Below, one piece after another: positions 45,739 to 58,100 of a DNA stretch of 64,000 nt. The stretch's first letter is position 1. Every line of letters begins with the position of its first letter. Source of the stretch: Aureobasidium sp. EXF-3400 (lineage: Eukaryota > Ascomycota > Dothideomycetes > Dothideales > Saccotheciaceae); NCBI GenBank assembly GCA_024195585.1, contig SWBL01000231.1, positions 19,622 to 83,621 of the forward strand, in the 5' to 3' direction. A program made the translations under genes and the position numbers. The notes beneath the pieces were generated by a model. It had not been told where the DNA came from, ran no database searches, and saw only the letters and a list, made by a program, of their open reading frames with translations.

Positions 45739-46840
45739 TCAACATGTTGATGAGAGCACGGGCCCCATCTTAGTCAATGTCTGATACACTGCCGTGATTG
45801 TGCTAGACGTCGCTGAAAATATGGCGGTTCGAGTATCGGGACAATGAGAGCTAAGGCCACAGTCCAAGTTGTACAACTCTGATCCGCGTGGATCTTCACG
45901 GAGGTTAGTGACCCCGAAAAACGGCGCCTGGGCAGGGTCCGACAGAATGTACCACCAAAAGTCGATACAGCGAGCTTGCAATTCGCAAGCTACCTTTGAC
46001 CAATACAAGGCAGCGTTTTCCATACTGGACTTCGGGCCGCTCGTCTCCAATGGGTCTTCCGTTGGCCAACCTGTTTCGGTGATCCATACTGGCTTGCCTA
46101 GGGACAAGGGCAGCATACTCTCGTAAGCTTTCCAGAAAGAATCCGCTGCTGCAGAGACATCCGTCGCTTGATCCTGCGAGAAATAAGGGAATATATTGAG
46201 CCCTACGAAGTCGAGAACATCTAGGATCTGGCTGTTCGTATGGTTTGTATAGGCGTCCAACGTGTCCACGTGCTAGGAGAGTGTTCAGCGTGGCACATGT
46301 ATAGTGACCCTAAGTAGATATACTCACTCCGACTGGGACGTGCTGGAGAATTGAGCCTTGTAACAGGGTTCGAACTTCTTGGATGTAATCAAGGAGGACG
46401 GATATGTCCTGCCCAGCACCGCTACCGCTGCTGACACCGAGTTCAGAAGAACGATACAGATCTTCACTGCCGACAGAGATACCGATCACCAGATCACTGA
46501 GACCTTGAGGCCCATACAGAGTCATGGCGGATTGCAGAGCTCCGAGCTCTTTTGCAAATCCATCTCCATCCACAGATGCCCATAGGCCTAGCAAGAGCTT
46601 GGTATTTGTAGCCAGGGCCGCCGGAATTGCTTCAATCACGGTATCGCTGCCCCCTTCTTGTATCATCGTATATAATCTAGCACTTGAGAAGCTCGCCGTG
46701 CCAGGTAGAGATGTAGACAATGAAAACTGATTGTGGAACGATTCGAGGTTATTCCCCTGAGCTGCGTAGTTGAAACCTTGATAGGTCGCTGAAGCCGCAC
46801 TGATGACAGCGCCTAGTGTATGTAAGAATGAAATTTGCAT
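45739..46840 (-). CDS. secreted GH17 endo-1,3-beta-glucanase
   Basis: Two exons, 46840-46328 and 46272-45739, separated by a 55-nt intron (GTGAGT, CTGAAC-like branch site, CCTAG); 348 residues. I chose ATG 46840 because it starts a clear signal peptide (MQISFLHTLGAVISAASA) leading into YQGFNYAAQ, the family N-terminus. GH17 landmarks: ARLYTMIQEGG, LLLGLWAS, ISVGSEDLYR (acid/base Glu), PVG joined across the intron to HVDTLDAY, VGLNIFPYF, and VWITETGWPT (nucleophile Glu). Both catalytic glutamates are present. The C-terminus lacks a long Ser/Thr stalk or GPI signal, so a freely secreted or loosely wall-bound enzyme is expected. Confidence 0.94.
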
Positions 46841-47115
46841 GGCCAGCTTCCTCTCACCGAAGAAAGGGTAGGCTCCCACGGAAAATCCAACCCTTCTACA
46901 TATAGTATTGTGCAGCACTGGCTTACGTGATCAGACTCAACTCGCATTGCTGTAGGACTGCCTTACCAAAGACTACGATCGTAAAGTGTTCACGATGAAA
47001 TCGAGTAATCGGGTAACGGCCTTGATATCAATTCGTCTGCAGCTCATTGTCGAGACTTGGGTTGATGACGAGAACGAATTGGAAGCGAACCTCGCTTTGA
47101 GCCAAATACTTGAAG

Positions 47116-48069
47116 ATGTGGACCGAGATTGCTGATCAGACGAGTTCGCACGACAGCGTTAACTTTCCAATGATTGATCTGCTTGACCTGCCGGCCGAGA
47201 TTCGTGTTATGATTTGGAGCCTTCTGCTCCCCGGTGATACAACGTTCGTACCAACCCACTGCAAGCAGCCGAGAGACCTGCTCGGACGTCCCAATACGAC
47301 TGTCCTGGAATCTGACAAGCAGAAGCAATCTGCAATGACCCCTGCTCATCTCCTGGTGTTGTCGCCGATGACTTTCGAAGAAATCGCACATATCTTCTAT
47401 GGTGCAAACACGTTCTGCTTCGACATTCGTGACATCGATATTATAGAAAGACAAACAGCGAGTGCGAGATCATATATAAACCATATCCGACTTGTGGACC
47501 GACTGCGTTATGGTCTGCCTACGATCAGCATTGCAAATCTCATCGGTGGATTTCGCAGCCTCGAGACCGTCTCCATACCAACGTATGCTGAACCATTCAC
47601 TGTCTCATCTTTTGATATCAATCTAGAGCACCGAGCAATCAATCTCTCCATCGTTCGAGATCTGGTGGAGCACCTCGAAGAAGGCCATTACAAACAGCTT
47701 CTCCTGAGCTACAATCAGCCATACTCACCAGTGGGAGAGAACTTGGAACATCTGCTCACCCTAAGGCTACTTCGTCATCTGAGATCCGACCAATATTACA
47801 TCGGAAACAAGCAGACTGCTCTCTGGTTGGAGATGTTCGTGGCTTGGATCTATAGCTACCCTTTGAAGAGGTCAAAGCTTCTCAATGTGCTCGAGAGAAT
47901 GGATCCTGCTTATGAGAGGAACTTTCTCGCTTGTTTGGTAGAGTTTGGAACCCAGGATCGAGAAACAAAAGGCTTTACTATCGCTCTGAGCATGCCGCAA
48001 GATCTGCCGCAGGGAAGACATCGCGCTAAATGTTCATGTGTTGGGGAAGTGTCTCACAGTCATCACTGA
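47116..48069 (+). CDS. F-box-like / DUF7730-type protein
   Basis: A single-exon frame of 317 residues from ATG 47116. The segment IDLLDLPAEIRVMIWSLLLP (about 20-39) matches the start of the F-box-like proteins that are numerous in Dothideomycetes, where LP-x-E-[IL]-R opens the domain. The later HIFYGANTFCFD is the second familiar landmark (usually FYG-N-F). The remainder is helical without leucine-rich repeats or WD40 repeats. Family members are presumed adaptor-like, but a ubiquitin-ligase role is not shown. Medium confidence in family, low in function. Confidence 0.65.
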   Translation: MWTEIADQTSSHDSVNFPMIDLLDLPAEIRVMIWSLLLPGDTTFVPTHCKQPRDLLGRPNTTVLESDKQKQSAMTPAHLLVLSPMTFEEIAHIFYGANTFCFDIRDIDIIERQTASARSYINHIRLVDRLRYGLPTISIANLIGGFRSLETVSIPTYAEPFTVSSFDINLEHRAINLSIVRDLVEHLEEGHYKQLLLSYNQPYSPVGENLEHLLTLRLLRHLRSDQYYIGNKQTALWLEMFVAWIYSYPLKRSKLLNVLERMDPAYERNFLACLVEFGTQDRETKGFTIALSMPQDLPQGRHRAKCSCVGEVSHSHH

Positions 48070-48899
48070 TGGAGCGGACTTAGCTGTATCCTGATGACTG
48101 TAAGACAAGCACGATCCTCAGACGTCGATTTTGTCAGCATCATCGGATCAGGGAAGAATGCCTTGTTTCGGCCGATAATCATTCAAGCCCCTTCCAAGAT
48201 ATCTTTTTTTACTCGGTGCATTCTATAAGGTACCCTCCGACGAGCATTAAGTCGAGGCTCAAGATTGCATGCTCGATGAACCTGTGTACCAAAAGCACGT
48301 GCAACGCCAGGCAGTTCTAGTTAAGATACAAGGAGCGAGCCACTCAACAAATGGTTCCCACTTCTAGATCCAATTTTGTATTCCGGTCCGTTGTGCCAAT
48401 CTCATCCCTTAGCTTTGCAGGGGAAATCTCGAACTACTTTTCATCAGCGACGGAGCGTGTCTTTGGCTTGTCTGGATGTAGCCGATCACAAAAGTTTGAG
48501 CTCATGTAGAAGCGATTTCCAATCGTTCAGTATAAGATCCCATATTCAAGCACCTCTAACATAATGTGAGCAGTCGTCAATGATGCCTTCACGAGTATGC
48601 GGACCTTTTCCGATGATATTCGTTTCTGAATATGGTATCTAGATGAATTATATACGCTGTATACAAGCTAAGGGGGCTGGTATGATCAAGACGAGCCGTC
48701 CAGTATGGACATCATAAATAGCAGATTCTTTGTCTCATATCGAGCTTAGACGGGTTAATCTCAAGTGGCACCACTATGCCTCTCAGTAGTCGCTTACAAT
48801 TGAACGGTAGTCGCATACAAAGACCGCTGTGGACGGACACATACTACTCATGCATTCTGATGGCAGGGTCGGCTGGTTCGACGACCGCTCCCGGTGATT
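48070..48899. other. intergenic, nothing recognised
   Basis: Shared 3' flank of two convergent genes. Only a 62-codon frame is present. Confidence 0.55.
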
Positions 48900-49706
48900 T
48901 TAGGGGCATGCTGTGATGTGAATCGCAGTATCTCCGTCCAATGTAAGCTGGTAGACATATGATGCCCGCTTGTCGTCAAAGGCGTAAGAGTATGCATCCT
49001 CACACATATTTTGTAGTGCTGGATTTTGATTTGTACAGGTCTGCTCCGTGTTATTCGCATTCTTGCAGCAGGCTTCGTCTGAACCATATAAAGTACAGTT
49101 CGAGACGCAGCTCTGGAGAGCATCAAGATACGTGGGAGGATAAGCTTTGCTAAGATCTTGATCGAAACGGTTCGCGACGGGACACTGCCAGTCTGGAGGA
49201 ATACTACAGACCAATGGTGCACAACTTGAGCTGGCCTTTGACGTTGGTCCGATGGTCGAACAAGTCTTTGCGTCCATCATCACCTTGAACCCATTGCTCA
49301 CTCCCTCGATGTTACTAATGTCCACGTAACATTTGCCCAGATTCAATTCGCAGGTGGCCTCAACCAAGCTTCGAACCTTGGGTCCTGTGCTATTGGCTTG
49401 ATTATCGATCCAAAAGGTCCAGATGGATTGACCTCCTGCATCGTACTTGAGTACGTATCCACGAACTTCACCTTGTGAGCTGGGTTTGTCGAAGATGTTT
49501 TGCGATGCACAAGCATCGCCTTTAGTGACTATGAAATGGGGGAACACCTCCGCCGTTGCCGGACAGTTGTGTGAGAACGTGACTCGGTATCCGGACGTGG
49601 GTCCTGTAACATTTGTTGTGTACTCTGCAGTAGAAGGAAAGGCTAGAGCGAAGCTTGCAGCCGTGATGAAAAGAGCTAGAAGAGTTCTCATAATCAAGAG
49701 GCACAT
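48900..49706 (-). CDS. secreted thaumatin-like protein
   Basis: A single exon, 268 residues from ATG 49706 or 263 from the in-frame ATG 49691, which gives the better signal peptide (MRTLLALFITAASFALA). The family is recognised mainly at the C-terminus: SCVSNCTLYGSDEACC (Cys knot), then AYSYAFDD, and the terminal HITACP, which match the SxC and AYxYAYDD/FCP landmarks of thaumatin/PR-5-like folds. Sixteen Cys residues are visible after the signal. Several N-glycosylation sites (NVT, NST, NCT, NNT) occur. Fungal thaumatin-like proteins are extracellular and some bind or cut beta-glucan; no activity can be assigned here. Confidence 0.82.
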   Translation of the reverse strand: MCLLIMRTLLALFITAASFALAFPSTAEYTTNVTGPTSGYRVTFSHNCPATAEVFPHFIVTKGDACASQNIFDKPSSQGEVRGYVLKYDAGGQSIWTFWIDNQANSTGPKVRSLVEATCELNLGKCYVDISNIEGVSNGFKVMMDAKTCSTIGPTSKASSSCAPLVCSIPPDWQCPVANRFDQDLSKAYPPTYLDALQSCVSNCTLYGSDEACCKNANNTEQTCTNQNPALQNMCEDAYSYAFDDKRASYVYQLTLDGDTAIHITACP

Positions 49707-51412
49707 GAAGCCGACCTGCGTTGCTTCCTACTCCTTGGGGGAGTCTCTTATAGACTACTCGGGTAGAAAGATTGACGTGGTCGCTCTGTTCACAATTGTA
49801 AGTTTGAGAACCGGGTGGATGATGTCATTCGTATATATTCGAACGAGGAATTCAGATGATGCATGACGACAATCGCTGTCGTCTACATCATCACTGAATT
49901 CGTCGCACATCAATCATCTCTGCTCATCTTTAGTTGAATATGGTATTTGTCGTCTCTTGTGACTGACTGCAAAACCAGAGATGGAACTTGTGTTAGGAAA
50001 AGACTTTTGCAGGTCGAATATCAGCCTGCGAGCAAGAGCACTATGTCTATGTTAACCTCCTTCGACGAATTTTCGCTAGACGAGGATGAGACACTACCGT
50101 GAGAAGTTCAACTCGCCAACCTCGATGTGTGACAGCTTACGATGACTGTACCTGCATACATTATGATTCTTCCAGCAATGGGTATCATCCAGTGTCAAGC
50201 TCTGAGTCCTAGGTCAAACCTTTACTCCTCTTTTCCTCGTTTTCACTTTCAGAAAAACCTAGTCATTTGTGAGAAGTGATTTAGTCAAAATCTTGCAGTG
50301 AGCGCGGCTTAATCGATGACTCTATGGGTGCTATGATCAATCTGATAGCTACGATGAGCATTCTTGTAGGTAGGTTGAAAAGAAATGTCATGGGTCAGGC
50401 CAAATTCGGCCTCCATAAACCCTGGTCGCTTTACAGTTGAGCCTTTGGAACTGTCATCAGACTGAGGTCTCGGAAGTAAAGGATGGGAAACGTAAGAGTC
50501 GTCTTTGAACGCATCTGTATGGCTCCAGGAACGAGTCTTAAGTGACACTGACTCAACGCTGGGTCTGGAATTGACCTCTGTATGTGGTAGCACGGCAAGT
50601 TCCCATGTCAGGAGTGTAAAGGCCAGTATCCAGTCGAACCAGGGGGACAGACTTTGTTTGGGAGACACATCGTGACATAGTGGCTGTCCCATCAAAACGA
50701 GTTTCACATGTGATCCTCGTGATGAGGTATGTTTGTTCCGAACATGCAGCGGCAGCTATATAAATGAAACATGTGATCGGCACGCTTGCCTGCCATAGTG
50801 ATCTTGACCAGCAAGTCATCAGTTCTGTGGTATAAATGCAGGACTGTGTTACTGCGACGAAAGTAATCATAGCAAGGGGGTATCGCGGAATTGTTCCTAC
50901 GGTCTTGTGTTGTGAGATCCTATTGTTGGTATGAGCTAGTCGTCTTGAGTGCTGTGGACAGAAAATGTTCCAACATCGGCTCCTTGGCCGAAGTTCTGAG
51001 CATTACTCGTTTTACTCGTCGCGGCAAATGGTATCCCAGTTCGCAGGACGCGAGTCTACTAACTCTGCCATATGGTGCTATAAATAGCAGCGTACACGAA
51101 ACTAGACACCTCGACAGTTAGCCCCCTCACACAAGTTTGTATGCATGATGACACGATGGTATATGTCTCCGAGGTTTTATCAGCCTCATCAATCACGGTG
51201 ATATATGACTAAAGGAGCAAAGCGTCACAACAGGCAGGGCGCGACGGCGGATAAAATACTTTCTGATCAGCTACAATCTTAAAAGACTTCAAAAAATCCA
51301 TTTCTCCAGCAGGAGTTTTGTCGCAACTCTCATAATCGTGTGGATCGCCTAACCTGCAGACTTCGACTAAAGGTCTGAAGTTCAGACATATACTCCGAGC
51401 ATTACAGTTGCA
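49707..51412. other. intergenic with doubtful minus frames
   Basis: Minus frames at 50707-50309 and 50870-50553 overlap and could be parts of a small gene, but no consistent splice model was found. A TATATAA motif lies at about 50757-50763 on the plus strand. Confidence 0.4.
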
Positions 51413-51905
51413 ATGCTAGCACAAAGCCAGATTCCAGCTAGCTACTACGACTCGGAGTCTGACGGCGAAGTATCCGTTGCAGAAAGTCTAACACTTTTCC
51501 GAGTAAGGTTTATGAAAGCACCTATCGCTTGTGGACATGAACTGTACATTCTACGCCTTTGTCGAGATCTTGAACATAAACTAGTGCTGCTTCAAACATT
51601 CCCAAAAGACCATCAAGAAATACATATACATCTCCAAGATCTATGTAAGAAGATACAGGATCTCCTGCAAGGTCCAGAATTTGGCAAGCTCAAAGTCGAA
51701 TATAGCCAGTGCAGTCAGGTAGAAACATGTCCTTTAACCCTTTCCCGAATGTCTGTGTTCTTACAAATGCTGACAGATGGTTTTAGCCTGCTGCAACTAC
51801 CCCACAAGACTCGGTCCCGCACCTAAGTCGCAAAGCCGCATGTCGAGATCTGAGAGTACTTACCAAACTCGAAGCTTAGCCGTTGGCGATCAGAAGCTTC
51901 TGTAG
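51413..51905 (+). CDS. hypothetical helical protein
   Basis: ATG 51413 opens a frame in good context. Two readings exist: unspliced, ending at 51826 (137 residues); or exons 51413-51718 and 51777-51905 with a 58-nt intron (donor GTAGAA after CAG, CTGAC branch site, acceptor ACAG), 144 residues. The splice signals are good enough to prefer the second. Residues about 30-95 form charged Leu-rich helices (HLQDLCKKIQDLL). No family recognised. Confidence 0.5.
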
Positions 51906-53205
51906 CAATGGGGGCTTTAATCCATCAGTCGAGCCGGAGATCCTTTGGAGCTCTCTGTGATGGAAGCGCAAACGTCAGTTTCATCTGGTCAACTGAATCA
52001 GTAATACTCTAGATTATTTTACGTCAAGTGTGCTCTCCTCCATTAGGACCTGACCTGCGTGTGGACCTGGGACCAGAATCTGAGCTTACTGGGTTGCAAC
52101 CGCAGAAAGTCGTCATGAATCTTTCCTCACGCCTCATTCATAGCTTCCTGACATATCCCTATTCTTCTTGACATCCGTACAAATGGGTCAGAGCTAGGGC
52201 TATGCTCCCGTTAACACGTCTGACAAAGAATTTCTCCATCTGATGACCTCGTATCTGCCGCTTGACAATCTACATGCTCTCTGAAGTACATATGAACGTG
52301 TATGGGAATCCCAAAAGGCTCAAGACTCCAGCTGAGGGGATCACGAGAGTCTGATTGGAAATCAATAAACCATATTCCCAGTCTGGCGTGCTTTTGATAG
52401 ATAGAAAACATTAGGATTCCCATGTATGCTGTGCAGCAACACATCTACGTCATGCGGACCAAGCACTCACTATGTGTGCCAAAGACTTGTGGTTTCAACT
52501 GAACTGAAACGATTTGGGATCAACGGTACAACATACGTTTACCCTACAAGTCGTCATGATTGCCAGAGAATCATATCTTGGGAATCCTCAAGTGAAGACA
52601 TGTAGTTGTTCTATAAGCATCTTTCTCCCTAGACCTAGAAGGGCCTTGAAGCTTCTTGAGTCATCCAATCGCCTCGTTCTCCATCTGATACATGTCGCAC
52701 TAGGATTGAGATCGTTTGTATACCTGAGTGTTCTGATTAGACGCGTTGAGACTTGCGACAGCTATCTTGACTGACCTACACCGCCGCTTGCAGTTCAGGC
52801 GAATATGACCATTTTCTGTGTATTGGGGGGGATTGTGGCGGTCTGCCCAAATTCCATTCATTAATCCCGTGTCGTGCATACACTCAACGCCCGCGGGACT
52901 GTGTGGGCGAGTCCGCTTTCTGTCTAATCGCTTTTGTAGAGGCATACTCACATTATCCTCCATAGTGGTTCGATGAGCTTACTCGACAGCTCGCAAAATT
53001 CTGTTTGGTCTGAGTAGTCAAGCAGTATGATGACTCTGAATGTTGGTTATGTCGATCGATGCTGCGACACGAGCACGAACGCTACTAGAATTCTGGATCT
53101 CGCAATGGTATTGATGATAGAACGGGCCCACAATTGATCATGGGCCACTTCGCATCCTTTATCGATGCTGAAAGTATCTATTAATACTGACTTGCTGTTT
53201 TGTAT
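51906..53205. other. intergenic, nothing recognised
   Basis: Frames under 90 codons. ATG 52963 on the minus strand is followed after 12 nt by a GTGAGT donor-like sequence, but no matching exon was found. Confidence 0.45.
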
Positions 53206-53523
53206 CTAGTGCTGAAGTGACTGCCCCGTGGCGGCAATCATGATCACGCAAGATGCCCCCGCATAAAATACGTTCCCACCACAGCAGGGCCCTCCTCTTC
53301 TTCCAAATATAAACTCATCAAGCCAGTGTATGTCTTTGCAGTCGGTCAAACTAAGGCTTACGGAATTCAGTCGGCTTCGATCTTCCGATTGAGCCTCATG
53401 AATCTCCACTCTCACGAGGTACAAATCGTGAGCATCGGAATTTGGCCCACGAAATGTACATAAGCGAACCGCTGAATCTTCGTAACGCGAGTGGTGTATG
53501 CCTAGTTGGAACTTCGACTTCAT
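53206..53523 (-). CDS. hypothetical small protein (weak)
   Basis: A 105-residue frame from ATG 53523. Its composition is balanced, with strand-like segments (LYLVRVEI, VSLSLTD) and a Gly/Cys-rich stretch (RRGGPCCGG). No family recognised. It may be a complete small gene or a last exon. Confidence 0.35.
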   Translation of the reverse strand: MKSKFQLGIHHSRYEDSAVRLCTFRGPNSDAHDLYLVRVEIHEAQSEDRSRLNSVSLSLTDCKDIHWLDEFIFGRRGGPCCGGNVFYAGASCVIMIAATGQSLQH

Positions 53524-53801
53524 CACAGCATGTGCGATGAGGAGTGTGGGCGCCTCTGCTACTTTCTAGCCGGTAGGAAAGAGCTGCAAATTGTTCTCGA
53601 GTTTATGAAAAAGACCTATTGATGAATGGAAGTTGTTCTCATATAGTGTGTGACACGTGGAGACATGCAACCGACTGGAACTAGAATCATCCGATCAAGC
53701 TTCAACTCAAACCCACCCAACAAGTTTAGGAAGCGCTGAGACTGTCTGGTGTTCAGCATTGCTGCAGGCTAAATTTCACTGGCCTGCTCAATGATCATCT
53801 T

Positions 53802-54086
53802 CTACGATCTTGTCTCAGCTTGCTTCACTGCCTCGGTGTCCATTATCACGCGCATGGTACCTAGATTGGCGAACATCCTCTTCTCCAAAGCGAGTATATA
53901 ACTTTCCAGACGTTTGCATCGTTCTTGGAGACGTGATAACTCTCGCCTACTGGTCGAACCCTCCACCGGCTTCCATGGGTATTTTCGTGCATGTGCGTAC
54001 GCTCGGCTCTCCTTCCTTCGTGTCAGAAGAATATTAGGATCTTGCAGGATGACAGGACTTGGAGTAGATGATTGTTTGTTCATCAT
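53802..54086 (-). CDS. hypothetical small coiled-coil protein
   Basis: 94 residues from ATG 54086; the open frame extends further 5' without an ATG. A basic N-terminal half (LLTRRKES, HARKYPW) is followed by a heptad-patterned helix (SRLQERCKRLESYILALEK) at about 47-75. This resembles a short basic-plus-zipper arrangement, but the spacing does not match a bZIP signature. No family assigned. Confidence 0.42.
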   Translation of the reverse strand: MMNKQSSTPSPVILQDPNILLTRRKESRAYAHARKYPWKPVEGSTSRRELSRLQERCKRLESYILALEKRMFANLGTMRVIMDTEAVKQAETRS

Positions 54087-55181
54087 TGACCCGACTAGTG
54101 CACTTCGAGGAAAGATCGATGTGATATGATGAATAAGGAAGCATAAGAAATGCCGCTTCACTGGTCGGAGATATAGAATCTGGGATGGGGAAGCGGCACG
54201 GTCGCGGCGAGTGTGCTGATTAAATGGTGAATGAGGCAAATCTTAGTCTTGAACCTTTCTGTGCCACTTCATCCTGCCTCACGGTTGCTTGTCTTCAAAA
54301 CCTTCGCCTTTATGTGGCCCTAGATCTGATAGGCTGTCATGATGACATAGATCCTAACTTCTTATGCCGTCATGCTACGCGTCTTAGCGTTGTGTTCCGA
54401 TCAAGGAAGGAGGCTCTACAATTTCTTACGTATCGATAGTCTTATCTCACGAGAGAAGCTGACGTGAAGGGCCACTAATTGACTCAATCACATGCAGGCA
54501 CTTGGATACCCTGTATCCGTGTAATATATCGTGTCTGATTTACCATGATCTGGTGCAATGACACCTTTCTCTGTTTGGTCTCTTGATCAAAGCATGCTGG
54601 GATGCTAAGGTCTACAAGCGAGACATCCCCGGTTCTGTCTCATAGATGGTGAAGTTTCGAAGTTAACGTTTACGTCATCAGTCAGAGTCGTGGGTCAAAG
54701 TCGATCAAGCATCAACGTTTTCAGGTCTGACTCGTGCTACCATCACACCGCATATCAAGTGACAGGTGTTGACGTGATTCTACTAATGTATTGAACATCA
54801 TTGCATCTATACCGACGTTGTATTTAATGCTTAAAGATAAATTTTATGGCGCTGGACCTCTTTTGCTTAGCGTCCAGACACATCCACAATCCTGTTCTCA
54901 CGTAAGCTTCACGCGAGTGCACTCAAATATCTCTGCGGATTTATTGACCATACAAAAGAGCAATAGTGAAGGAAACTCAGTCCCTCGTACTCAAGAACCA
55001 CCACCGCGCTATGCGAGACACTGAGAAGGCCGATGGTGATCCCATTCAAAGCGCTACTTTTCGATCAGACTCCTGTCTGCTTTAGATCAGATCCCGGACA
55101 TCTTGGCTTGTGAAAGTCAGAACTTGCCAACCACTTTTTTCGAAGACACCTTTCACACCTTTGTGTCCACATCAGCGCAGT
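54087..55181. other. intergenic; promoter of the 1844-residue gene
   Basis: No gene supported. The last 100 bases are the likely leader of the gene starting at 55182. Confidence 0.5.
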
Positions 55182-58100
55182 ATGGACCGTCTCTCGGCGG
55201 AGCTCAAGAGCAAACGAAAAAGTGGAGGCACAAAAGCGGTAATAGATCATCTGGACAAGTTCTTCGAAACGAACGGCGACGTCGAGAAATCCAAAATTGA
55301 GGCCGCAGTTGTGAGATTTATCATATCTGAGCAAGATGAGCTGGAGTACTGTGCTATTCAGATCGAGGAATGTCTCAGAAAGAACAAGATACCTGTGGAT
55401 GATGTGAATAAAATCTTGGCACAAGCTCGTCGAAGAAAGGCAGCTTTGAAAACCATCGAGCAATGTTGGAGCTATGAGCAGGTTGAGCATTATGCATGGC
55501 ACGAAAAAGGCATCCATTTCCTGGAAGATCTAGCTAACATTGCTGGGAGGGAAAATTTGCCTGATGCCGTTAAACTTTTCAATCGTGTTATATCAGATTC
55601 CAAAAACCATGGTGATTGGGGACGCGAAGATCATTGTCCTGAGAGACCAATCAAGCAAGTCCACCTGACGAAAGTTCTTCGACATCTAATCGAGCTTGAA
55701 AAAAGAAAAAAGAACAAAGTCAGGGCAGCGTCAAAGCCTCTGGGAAAATTATCAATAGTTCCACTTGGCAAAGAGGAGTTGAACAGCAAGGGCCTTGGAG
55801 TGGATGTCAATGGTCTAATTGTTGCGAGAAGCCCGTATAGCGTAGCCCAATCAAACAGGAACGACTCACCCAATCACGCCAACATCACAGATCTAGAAGA
55901 GGCGATGTTGCAAACCAAAAATGCAGATTGCACATCCGAAGACTTCAGTTCTGATATAGATGGAAGTCTTGAGAATAGTTTCCACCCTCCCAGAGCGACT
56001 TCACTAGGTTTCAGTCCGCGCAGTCGGTCTACAGAAGGTGGTGTGGATTTGACGAATCTCGAGGGCCAACCGAGCGACGAGATTGTCATGAAGCGAGCAG
56101 TGACGGAAAGCCCGAACCCACAGGCTACAGATCACCGAAGATCCACCCGAAGTGAGGAAGCCTTGAAAGACCTTCTCTGCGAAAAGTTTGAGCTGTTGTA
56201 TCAGCGCTTGCTTGAGAATTCGTTGAAGGTAAGGACCGTTGACAGATGGACTCGATGAGTATCGCGAATCGATGAACTGAACATTCACAGACTCTGGAAA
56301 GCCAGGAAGATCTCACGGCCAAGATCATCGACGCGATTCGGAACCTGGAACTCGAAACTAGACCAAATGCAGAGGCGACTCAGAGCGCACAATTTGTTGA
56401 TTACAACACAGAACTCATACAGGCATTGGAAAAGAAGCTCGCTGAGAAATCCTGTAGATGCGAGAATATACTTACACCACAGAAGCAAGAGGGGATCATA
56501 TCTGGTCTCTATGAGGACTTGTCTAGGCAGCTATTACAACTCAAAGAAGGACTTGATTTTATAAGGTCTAGTATAAATCAAGGACTTTTCCAACAGCCGG
56601 TCTGGCTTGACAAGGATCTAACTGGAGAAATCAGAGCACATGCACAGCATGATCTTGATATATTGTACAGGGCAACGAATGATCACTTGGAGCAGCTTCA
56701 TAGAGCATGCAGAGATTGTATCGCACATGCCGGTATCACTATGGCTGATGAACTCAAGACCATATCTTCCGTGGGCTTAGCTATCACGAACAATCTCTCG
56801 GTGACTTTGAAGAAACATGTGGAAGAAACGGCTCAAAACCAGAGGCGAGAGTTTAAAAAATTGATCATTCAGGTCTGTGGCTGAAGTTAGAGTTTGCCAA
56901 CTACCGCATACTGATCAACGAACGCAGATGAAACATGACTTCGACGAGAATCGCTGTGGCCCTCACGACCAGCAAACAGTGGTTCTGACTGCAATAGAAT
57001 CTCAGACAAAAGCAATCGCCTCGACAATTTCGACCATACAAGACTCTGTGATCATTACAAAGGGAGAGATGCGGAGTCTCAGAAAGGACTTAGAGGCTCT
57101 TAGGAGCGCCCTTGTTGATTCACGGGCAACCGATACCTCGAACAATACACTAGATCATGAAACGAACTTGGAAAATAAGGAGAAGCGCCTCGAAGTTGCC
57201 AAAAGATGCCAGCAGAGGAGAAATATGGCAGGAGCTCCTGAGAACACTCAAATTGGTCTCTACACATCCAACGCAACTCGCGGAGATTATATACAGGGCT
57301 GGAGTGGGAGGTACGCGGGGCATGCAGTATCGAATATGTCCTACAGCCCCAATGATGATCGCAGCCTCATCACGTTTGTGGGGACGGAGACCGGTCCTGA
57401 CTCAAAAGCTCTATCCATTGTGAGCGAGGAAGATACTGATTATCTTGGCTACGGAATACCTGGACCGGAACCCAGCGGTCAAAAGCTAACCCTAGATGGT
57501 GATGTAGCCAGCATTATCAGCGAACCAGCCTCTCTCGCTGCTTCGAGTCCCGGAAGCACTTTCGCTTCTCACGACGCTCGTAGCACCCGTCGCGCGATAT
57601 CCGAATACCGCAGTGCAAGGATCAGGTCCCTGCGCAGTCCGCAGAAATCTTGCCCGAGCGGCGGCAGAAGGACATGCACGGCAAATTTGAGGCTGACATC
57701 ATCACTGGCAAAGACACGAATATGCTCAACGAGATCGAAATTCGGCAGTCATGGTGGCAAAATTACACCAAGATCTGGGAAAGACGCAGCAAGAATCAAA
57801 AAACTACTTGACAAAGCCCGTAAAGCCCGTAAAGCGAGACTAAGTGCGAGGAAACAAAAAATTCTGGGAACAGAATCAACATTCATTCAGTCGTCAGCGG
57901 ATTTCGATCATCAAGAGCAATCCGAAGGACCTGACAGCACGCAGTATCTAGTACAATATCCAGATCACATCTCCGGAGACAATCAGACTTCGAACACTGC
58001 AGCCAAATGTAAGGATGGCGATAGCGATTTTGACCGCTCAGAAGCTAGCGGAGGCTTCGTATCCACAGCGATTACACCGACTAGAGAATCCCAGGATGAT